A stretch of DNA of 64,000 nt from Micropterix aruncella (lineage: Eukaryota > Arthropoda > Insecta > Lepidoptera > Micropterigidae). Positions 55,930 through 64,000 of this stretch are shown here, piece after piece. Position 1 is the stretch's first letter; every line of letters starts with the position of its first letter. The stretch lies in the NCBI GenBank assembly GCA_944548615.1, contig OX155961.1:13591304-13655303 (forward strand), given 5' to 3'. The position numbers and the translations under genes are program-made. The notes below the pieces were generated by a model. The model did no database searches. It was given only the letters and a program-made list of their open reading frames with translations, and was not told the origin of the DNA.

Positions 55930-57230
55930 GCTTACGTAATAAGTACGCACTTTAAAATTCAGATATAGGTACTCATAGATGGCATTCTATCTCTCCCTGT
56001 TATTTTTGCGTTGTAATCAACCAATAAAGAAAATCAATAGGTGGCACTAATAATAGAATATTATTACTGTTATCATTAACGTGGTGATCGACGCGATTAT
56101 GCGGAGAGCATTCGACGGTCGACGCGGAGTTAGATACGACGAATCAAACTTCATAACCGATTTGATGTTCGCTGATGATAGCGCCGTTTTCACCGACACT
56201 GATGCCGAAGCAACGGACATTTTATACGACATATCCGGAATTGCTCAATCATATGGATTGAAAATCAATGCGGATAAGACCAAAGTGCTCACTACGGACG
56301 GTTCGAAGGCCAGCGTTTACCGCGATGGAACCCAAATCGAACAGGTCCCACAATTCAAGTATTTAGGGTCATTGGTTACGGAAAAGAAAGTGGCATCGAC
56401 GGCCGATGTCCATAGCCGGATCGGTCAGGCAACAGCAACATTCGCCTCGCTCAAGTGGTGCATATGGAAGCGAACGAATATTACCATCAAAACCAAAGTA
56501 CGACTATACCGAACGTTGGTTCTTCCCATTCTTCTTTATGGATCGGAAACGTGGACCTTACTACAATCGGACCTCAAAAAGTTCGAAGTCTTACAAATGC
56601 GATGCTTGAGGCAGATTCTCGGTGTCTCACTCCGCGACCGAATTCGAAACGAGACCATTAGAGAAAGATGCGATCTAGTAACAACGATCGAAGAAGAAGT
56701 ACAAAAACGTCGACTACGATGGTTCGGCAATGTTTGCCGAATGAACGACAATCGCTTGCCACGTAAACTTCTTTGGCGAGACCGTCCGACAGAATGGAGA
56801 ATTCTGCGATCGGCACCGAAGAAAACCTGGCTAAATAACATCAAAGACGACCTTAAAAATCAACGATTGTCGGCTAGGGATGCTCGAGACGTGGCAAAAA
56901 ATCGTCAAGAATGGAAGCGAATCGTGAATGGACTACGAGATCCAGCGGCACCGACAGCAGCGTATTGGCTGCGAGGGCGACCCCCTCCCCAATCGCCGGC
57001 TACGGAATAAATAATAATAAATACAGTTATCATTGATTATATTATTCAGTTTTATAATGAAGCAGTTTCCTGTAAAAATCATTCATTATCAATGTTATTA
57101 TTTCTAGCCAAATAGCTATTGATTTCGCTGGACAATTCTATCAGCTCCCATGCATGTGGTAGACATAAAAGAGGTGCCAAAACGTACTATGACATTGAGC
57201 AATCTAATATCATTGTATAATCAATGTTTT
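55930..57230. repeat. Dispersed repeat V, copy 3, split by a LINE
   Basis: 55930-56068 and 57035-57230 together match repeat V at 34790-35110; the LINE at 56078-57025 lies in between at GTTATCATT. Confidence 0.75.
56078..57025 (+). pseudogene. 5'-truncated LINE with RT palm to C-terminus
   Basis: Flanked by exact GTTATCATT at 56069-56077 and 57026-57034. It encodes, in one open frame of 309 codons ending at 57010, the C-terminal half of a reverse transcriptase: ITDLMFADDSAVFTD with catalytic Asp-Asp, INADKTKVLT, QFKYLGSLVTE, LPILLYGSETWTL, MRCLRQILGVS and RRLRWFGNVCRM. These blocks are typical of RTE/Proto-type LINEs of insects. A polypurine-poor, AATAAT-type tail follows. The intact frame suggests a young insertion. 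Its 3' end also occurs reversed at 13170-13270. Confidence 0.93.
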
Positions 57231-57419
57231 GGAGTTAATATTTGTTATTCGAAGCTCAGTTAACCTGTCTGCAAAAAAACGAATTTTAAGTTAGTTCGTC
57301 TTGTTGCTTTGGGGTTGGGGGTTTTCCCTGTAATCAAATACTGCATGCTAAACTCTAAATTCCTGTTGTATATCACAAATATGATCGGGGTCACTGCAAT
57401 TTCAAGAGTAAGCTGTTTG

Positions 57420-57700
57420 ATCTTGTTCTCGCCGACGACCCGTGGACTGCGCAAGTGGTAATGGTTGCCAATCAGCAAAGCACATTCTTTGGTCGTGTCT
57501 AGATGTATTGGTCGCCAGGACGAAGCTTCTGGATGCAGAAGTTTCTGGATGGGTTTCCTATCTAGTAGATACTCCGCGGTCGGTAGTGCTGATTGGTTTG
57601 TCGCTTTTCGAGTGTTTAGTCAGCCAGAGTGAAGCACCCCCTCTGGGGGTCGGCGATTAAAGGGTCACGCGTATGGTTTTGTGCCTCTCGTTCACAGGTT
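57420..57700 (+). other. GC-richer block, possibly a LINE tail
   Basis: An open frame at 57442-57660 contains CQSAKHILWSCLDV, faintly like the C..A.H.L..C end of some LINE proteins, and APPLGVGD. Too weak to assign. Confidence 0.25.
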
Positions 57701-58034
57701 GGCCTTTGCCATATGTATGTATGTCTATATAAGGTAAATGTCCCTCACGGGTGTCCCCTTTCTAGAAAGACCGATTGAGGTGCTCGAAATTTCCCGCTAT
57801 ATCGACCCTATTTTAACAGAGGCTGTTTAATTCCTTGGTTAAATATATAAATAAGAAATGTTTTCAATTTCTATGATTAATCTATGAATGTATATGAGTA
57901 ATTGAATTAATAGTACCAGAATGGATATTATTTATCGCCCATTTTATAACTCTTTCTTTCGCACGCATAATGCCGTCTCACATAACCCCGCGGAAGCCTA
58001 CCTCATTACTAATTCTCTTTGGAATGGCTCACTC

Positions 58035-59280
58035 AGTAGGGCGGTGTCGACTACATCGGGCGAACCCGTCACCCCAGCATGGGATAATGATATGAGATCA
58101 TTCTTTCAGCAGTGGGATGAGCGTAGAAGACTTAGACAATACAAATCTACTGTCTAGCTATGAGAACATGCCCGTCAGAGACCAACAACTTACAGATAGG
58201 CACCTGAAAGGTACCCAGCGGGTAGCATCGCCCCCTGACTACTAGTTTAGGAAGGATATCTCCGCCTGGAATTACCCACAAGGATACGTCCAACCTCCCG
58301 ACTGGTTCCGGGTCCGAACCTCTATCTGCCGTATATTCAGCGGTGATTCGGTTTGAATCTATCGCGAACCAAAGGCATATTTTGCCCGGCTCTGAATTCA
58401 GGATCAGGTAGCGTAATTGTCATTTCAAGAGTGGCTGACGACATATTGAGATGTCAACTACAACGGGCGAACCCGTCACCGCAGGACGTTTTAACGATTC
58501 ATCGTTCTATCGACCGTGTAGTGAGCGTAGAAGACTTTGGACATTACAATCCGACGTCTAGCTACGCCACAACCCGTTAGAGACCAACGCCTTACCGCGA
58601 GTAGCCAGGTAAGTTACCTGGCGGGCGGCACTCGCGCCCTAACTACCAATTGTGACCAGATTTCTCCGGTCTCTCGATTGGTTCCGAGTTCGAGGTCGCT
58701 TGCGCGGTCCTCTCCCTTACGAAGCGGTGAAACGGAGTGCACCGAATCTATCGCGGACCAAGGCGTCCTTTGCCCGACTCAGAACCGGGATCGGATGGCC
58801 AATGGTCATTTCAAGAGCAGTCGCCGTAAGGTAGACAACTACCCCCGCTCTATAGGAAACAATACAGTTCCCAGACTCCCCCGATTGTTAGTCGGAGAGC
58901 ACAATCGATTGGCTTGCGCCGCTCGGTGCGCAGACCGTCCAGGAGCGCCAGAGGATTGATTCCCAGGGGAGACTGGTTGACCCAGTGTCCTACCCAGGCT
59001 CGCACCCCATGCGTGGAGGCCATCGGATGGGTGTTGACCCGTGAGTGTGACCGACCCTGAAACAGAATGGTTCTTCGTGGCCAACTCAGCAAGGGCCCAT
59101 TATCCACCCCCGTTGCTTAGGATACAGTATATTTCCATAGTCTCCAGGCTCCTTCAGTCAGAGTGCACAACCGATTGGCGCCGCCAAACGCTGCGCAAAC
59201 CGTCCAGTAGCGCCGGGATGCAATTCCACTAGTAGAAACCGGTCCACCAGCCGTGAGGCTTGAGACGCGAGACACTTTCT
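58035..59280 (+). mobile_element. Family G, copy 7 (subfamily 1), hosting another copy
   Basis: The left part, 58035-58440, starts AGGGCGGTGTCGACTACATC and carries the hairpin. The right part, 59103-59280, resumes CCACCCCCGTTGCTTAGGAT and ends in CGTGAGGCTTGAGACGCGAG, then (ATT)n. The break holds a complete subfamily 2 copy. The uninterrupted order is seen at 52890-52990. Confidence 0.8.
58441..59102 (+). mobile_element. Family G, copy 8 (subfamily 2), nested
   Basis: Nearly identical to 49226-49893, from ATTGAGATGTCAACTACAAC to GGGCCCATTA. It sits inside copy 7. No clean target duplication is visible at this junction, so it may have entered with a small deletion or by recombination. Confidence 0.83.
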
Positions 59281-59289
59281 CTTAAATAA

Positions 59290-59330
59290 AGCATTATTAT
59301 TATTATTATTATTATTTTTTAAAAATATGG
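59290..59330. repeat. (ATT)n microsatellite
   Basis: About seven ATT units then T-rich sequence at the end of family G copy 7. It may be the tail of that element. Confidence 0.75.
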
Positions 59331-60059
59331 AAAGACTATAATTGGAGTCACCGCCCCCTATATTTCAAACGACAACGTTGTAGAATCGGCATATGTCAAC
59401 TACTAGTATATCCTAGCTAAAACTTGCTAGAAACTTTCTACTTTGTATTCCGTATTCTCGGCTTCGTTGCAAAGTGTAGTATATAGAATGGCGTTATCGC
59501 AGCGTATCCGTAAAATAATAAATTCGTGGCGCAGCCCAGCAGGCGGTGGCGGAAATATAAATATGAAGACATTTTACTCCTTCCTTTTGCGGAAAACACT
59601 CCAAAAAGCAACATGGAAAGAAGAGGCCGCATTACTGGCCGATGTCACTGTTCTCCTTTTTTCAGCTTGAAAATTTACTTAATTCTGTTTGAATCGAATG
59701 ACTTTTTCCTGGTTAGAGATGATTAAGTGGTGTAAAGCCAAAAAATAATGGTTGATTGGTAAGTCATTCGCTCGTGAGACAACTCAAACGAGAGACATAA
59801 AATTATAAAACTATAGCGTATGAATGGATAGATTTGGGATATTATTCGAAAAGTAGGTATAAAATCCTTGCGTTTATTTTCCATTAAATTTCTCAATAAC
59901 AATAATTTCTCAATACCAAGACTACAATAACAGTACTTAACAATTCTTATAACAATAGATTTGTCAATAACAAGACCCATTTATGGCCCTTTTTTTGTAT
60001 ACTTTGCAAGTTTGGGTGATAATATAACGTACGTTCGTATGGGTAGGGCTAGGGCGGTT

Positions 60060-60310
60060 AAATGTGTTTATTTATTAACAGGTAAGTTACAATATTAGAC
60101 TTGGCATGCGGGACGCTGCCGCGGCGGTGCACTCGTGATAGATGTCCGACGGCGGCGCGCAGTCGTTGCCGTGTATGAAATATTGAGTCTATCGCTGGGC
60201 CGAAGTTATCGGGAAGAGCTGATGCGAAGGGGCAATCGGTAGTCCAGTGATCACGTAGGCCAGTAGAACTGAGCGACGGGTACTTGATGTGTAATCGATT
60301 TGGCACATAT
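60060..60310. other. GC-rich block, unrecognised
   Basis: A GC-rich stretch open on the minus strand for 82 codons (LHIKYPSLSSTGLRDHW...). I cannot link it to a family; a retroelement gag or 3' end is possible. Confidence 0.25.
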
Positions 60311-60639
60311 CTCCACCCTAAGTTTTGGTGGTAGAAAAAATTGAAATGAAATAAAACGAATGGTATGGTGGAATACCATCGAAAGGAAATAAAACAATGA
60401 TAATAGAATGTGCTGAGATTAAATCGAGGAAATATCGGGAGGTTGTATAATACTGACTGATCGCGGTGAGTGATCGCGGCGGCTAGCTGTATTTTGTTAT
60501 CGTATTTATTCTTGACATATTGACGGCGTCTTACCTTGTTCCGCCGTTCGTAATCTTGCGGTTGATGTAACTGCTGGCGGGCGGTGTTTTTTTGCGAGAT
60601 GTTATAAGGTCAGATGTAGATGTTAATGTTTTATTCAAA

Positions 60640-61300
60640 CTTCTTCTTCTTCTCGAAGTGCCTTTCCATTACTGGAGGTTGGCCGTTAGCTCTGAATACT
60701 TTTGTCGGTCTTAAGCCATCCGGAAAATCTGTTCCGTACTGGTGATCCCGGTCCACTCTTTGACATTGCACAACCACGACTTTTTCCTCCTTCTACGGTG
60801 TCGTTTACCCTCAATTTTACCCATCAATATCAGTTGTAGCAGCTGATATCTGTCATGCCGCAGCAGGTGCCCCAGATATTCAATCTTGCGCTTTTTGACG
60901 GTTTGCAACAATTTTCGGGTCGTACCGGCATGCTGAAGCACTTTTTCGTTGCTGACTTTATGGGTCCAGCTTATACGGAGCATTCAGCGGTAGCACCACA
61001 TCTAAAAAGATTCTATCCGCCGTCTGGTGTCTTCTTTTATGGTCCACGATTTGCTGCCGTACATAACCACTGGCCAGATGTAGCAATGCAGGATCCGAGT
61101 TCTAAGTCTTAGATTTATTTTCCGGCAACAGAAGACTTTTCTCATTTTATTGAATGATGCACGGGCGATTTCTATCCGTGTCTTAATTTCTTGATTGGAG
61201 TTCCATATTTCATTCACCCATGCACCGAGATTATTCAAACTACGGTTTGCTAATCGTTGCGGTTGTTGTGAATATGTCTTGAGCATGGTGGTATGCCAGT
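60640..61300 (-). pseudogene. RTE-type LINE C-terminal fragment
   Basis: The minus-strand translation, in one frame with two stops near 60985-61005, reads NSNQEIKTRIEIARASFNKM, LRTRILHCYIWPVVMYGSKS, then MLRISWTHKVSNEKVLQHAG and KKRKIEYLGHLLRHDRYQLL. This follows the RTE-type 'endonuclease-reverse transcriptase' C-terminus common in insects. It ends near TTCTTCTTCTTC (plus strand 60642-60654). Inactive and 5' truncated. Confidence 0.88.
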
Positions 61301-61789
61301 CTCACGCTGCAGTAGTGAGCTTGATGGAGTATGGCGTTTTGTTGCTCGATTGGCATGAAAAAAAAATGAAAAGAGGGTGATAAATGCTAGGATGAGGCCG
61401 AGTTTTATGATTTAATAATAAAAATATTTACCGCGGCTAATTCGGAACTAAATAGATGCCTGCACAAATACAAACAAAGCAATATTAAACAAGAATCTGG
61501 AAATATTGAGGCCTTGTTCGGCGATATAAGCAAAAGATAGCATGAAGAGAGTTTTTTCGATGCTATATTCGGTGAATTGCATGTACCATGTAAAAGCTAA
61601 TTTATTTTTAAAAACCTTCGTGAGTTTTATGATTTATTCGAATGAATATACTTACAGATGGTTCCATTATTATCAAAATCCTGTTCTGGTGATGAGATCC
61701 ATGAGGAATTGAGGGATCATATAAAATTGAAAATTTACATATTTGTTTAATTACGATGACAATTCATTTATTTTTATGGTAAGCATGGC

Positions 61790-62150
61790 CTGATTCTACA
61801 CCCTGGGCTGGCTCCCGACTAGGGAACTCCTCAACGGTCTACAGCACAGACCCCAAATTTTGTATACTCATTCAATTATGAAGGCCCGTTCTAAGTTTTA
61901 TGATGACATGGCTGCTGCACCCAGGGTTGTCTCCCGACGAGACAACTCCTCAACGGTCAACAGCAAAGACACAAAATTTAGTATTTGTATTTAATTACGA
62001 CAGCCCGTTCTACGTTTTACCAAGGACTGCGGCACCCAGGGTTGGCTTCCAACGAGGAAACTCATTAACGGTCAACAGCACATACTTAAAATTTTGTATT
62101 CTCATTCAACTATGATAGCCCGGTCTAAGTATCACCATGACATGGCTGCT
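61790..62150. repeat. Tandem repeat, ~117-bp unit, three copies
   Basis: CTCCCGACTAGGGAACTCCT at 61812, CTCCCGACGAGACAACTCCT at 61931 and CTTCCAACGAGGAAACTCAT at 62046 start equivalent segments, spaced 119 and 115 bases. Each unit has ACGGTC.ACAGCA, AAAATTT.GTAT and a GCCCG.TCTA block. The copies are clearly diverged. Confidence 0.85.
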
Positions 62151-64000
62151 GCACTTTTAAAAAATTGGAGTCGGTTTTTCTTTTTGTTAAAATTTTGTCT
62201 ATTATTTGTATTACTATTTGGATATTACGTAATGCTTTGAATTTCCGAAATAAAATAAATTTTAAATTAGGCTAATTAAAATCAATAGGCACTTGAATAC
62301 TAGATATCTTACAGTTAAACGATAATAATAATGATTTAAATCAATAGCCCAGCGTCACAACAAATATGCATATAAAAAATATACGACACTTCCAAACAAG
62401 CTTAGGCCACCTCATGAGGTTTAGTTTAATTCCAAAAACTGAAAACCTCACAATTTTGGTCAAAATTGAATTGGACCATCCGAAATAAAGTTTTTTGCGA
62501 TCACTCAAGGTAAAAAGTATGTCAATGCATTTAACACATCGGTTTTTTGTCATGTATCAATATCGCATTATTTCATTATCTGATATGATAGAATTTTAAC
62601 TGATAGGTATATTGTGTGACCGCTATCTAATTTGGTGAAACTACTGATGGTACTTTTTATGTACATTTTTCGTTATCGACATGAATACGAGATGTAGCAA
62701 GATTTCTTTTTTTCTCATTTATTTAAAAGAAGAAAATCAGATAAAAATAGCATAGCTAGATAACAAAGAAAATGCATTCCGGAATCTAAGAGTTCTTTTA
62801 GATAATATGATATTATTTAACTCCCACCTTAGATAGCATCACGAAAAACGCATATAGTATGTTAACCCTAATATACTATATGCTTTTCGGTACTTAGAAC
62901 TTCAAAGCAGTTCTCTTAAAGCAATTCCCTCCTAGTCTTGCACCATGTATTCGTCTGCAGTCACCTCGAATATGCTTCTAAAACTGGTCTCCTAGCTATA
63001 CAAAATGTTCACGTAAAGAGAATTGAACGGAATCATTTTTTTTCTTAAGAATTTGAATGATCATTCCTTTTTGTCCTTTCTCAATTACATCGAAGCAGCT
63101 ACTTTTTATGGGCTTCAATCATCAAAATCAAGAAGAATTCTCTTTCTCTTCTCTTTTGACTTCGGTTAATAAATAATATAGCTGTGAATACTCTTTCCAA
63201 TAACTTATTATTATGCAAGCAATGCCTCCTGCATTCACTTCAATTTGCTTCAATTTTCTACATAAAATATCTATCTATATTTAAAATATACGCCACCGTC
63301 CTTCGCCATTCCACCTGGGGTCACTGAAAACAATTTTAAGTTGGGGTCGCGGTTTTGTAAATGTTGGTTACCGCTAGTCTAGCTGAAGTCGGCGGATCCG
63401 GAAACAGCAATCCATTAATTTCCCTTAATTAATAGGTAATATTTTACGGAAACTGTACAGGCGGCGCCTTCAAGTTCATGTTCACATTCTAATATGTCGA
63501 ACTTTGGTGGGGGCGCTGCCAAGCATGTGAATGCATCCTATGGACCGGTTGTATCGTTCGTCGAGTTAAATTTAATCGTCGATTACCTACGTCTTAACCG
63601 ATATTAATAATTAAGAGAAGGAGTAATTGATACATTATATATATATTCGTTTAATTGTATATTTACGTGTATTTGTGTGTGTGACATTTGGGATAGCCCT
63701 TATGATGCGTGTCCATAAATTGTTACAAATAAATAATTAAATAAGTATTACAGATTAAAGCCAAGACATGGATCTGCAAGTTACGGCTAATCGCAACGAT
63801 TCGCCACGATGATACATATGCGATACAGTAATATTAATGTCGCTACAATTTCTAGCAAAATAGAAAATGGTTTGATAGACTTAGAGCATTGGTTTTATTT
63901 TAAGAATGGTTTAGTTTTAAATATCGCCTAAACAAACTACTTTTACAATTCGCCGGGTCAGTAATCGCTTAAATGGTAGTCCTAACGGTAAGCAGGTAGG
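62151..64000. other. Intergenic, no gene recognised
   Basis: AT-rich with the inverted repeat at 62842-62889. No coding signal; the one minus-strand open frame (62341-62553) resembles nothing known to me. The window ends without reaching another gene. Confidence 0.5.
62842..62889. repeat. Inverted repeat
   Basis: GCATATAGTATGTTA (62850-62864) and TAATATACTATATGC (62869-62883) pair with one mismatch around ACCC. The outer CGAAAAAC and TTTTCG extend the pairing. Confidence 0.75.

Overview
The window is animal nuclear DNA: AT-rich, with GT-AG introns, AATAAA signals, one split gene and dense interspersed repeats. The mobile-element mix (Helitron, two piggyBac-like elements with TTAA target duplications, a mariner relic, a tRNA-derived SINE, jockey/RTE-like LINE ends, many MITEs) and the insect-type furin gene suggest an insect, most likely a moth or butterfly. 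The species assignment is inference.

The only host gene I can support is a furin-like proprotein convertase on the + strand, most like insect Fur1. Exons are at 5946-6111, 9621-9793, 29199-29408, 29486-29624, 31540-31729, 31801-31974, 32042-32160, 33358-34373, 37649-37836, 42430-42538/42900 and 45380-46179. The catalytic His, oxyanion Asn and catalytic Ser lie in the first, third and fourth of these. The exons for the signal peptide, prodomain and catalytic Asp are not visible and probably lie upstream. After 32160 the gene branches. Exon 33358-34373 finishes the P domain and ends in a 337-residue Asn/Ser/Pro-rich tail with no membrane segment, predicting a secreted form. Exon 37649-37836 replaces it in the same phase and joins 42430. 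Reading through to 42900 gives a short membrane-anchored form. Splicing at 42538 to 45380-46179 gives a cysteine-rich membrane form whose tail has a YNRL motif and an acidic SDSDSD cluster.

1-5945 is upstream intron with old repeats and one unique GC-richer stretch near 4600-4900. 6112-9620 holds repeats nested three deep: an old element interrupted by a 0.6-kb element and by a 951-bp Helitron. The 19.4-kb intron 9794-29198 carries MITEs, LINE ends, a small piggyBac, two unique stretches that may be regulatory, and the first copies of a GC-rich repeat of about 620-670 bp. 29625-46179 holds the C-terminal half of the gene. A MITE, itself split by a 1.8-kb piggyBac-like element, sits less than 25 bases past the donor of exon 37649-37836, and a mariner relic fills much of the next intron. 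46180-64000 looks intergenic: LINE fragments, a SINE, a hAT relic, tandem repeats and more GC-rich copies, with no convincing host gene.

The least familiar item is the GC-rich family. It has at least eight copies here. Three have exact target-site duplications of 11-14 bp, all have a conserved short hairpin near one end, and there is self-nesting and clustering. I cannot assign it to a named family.
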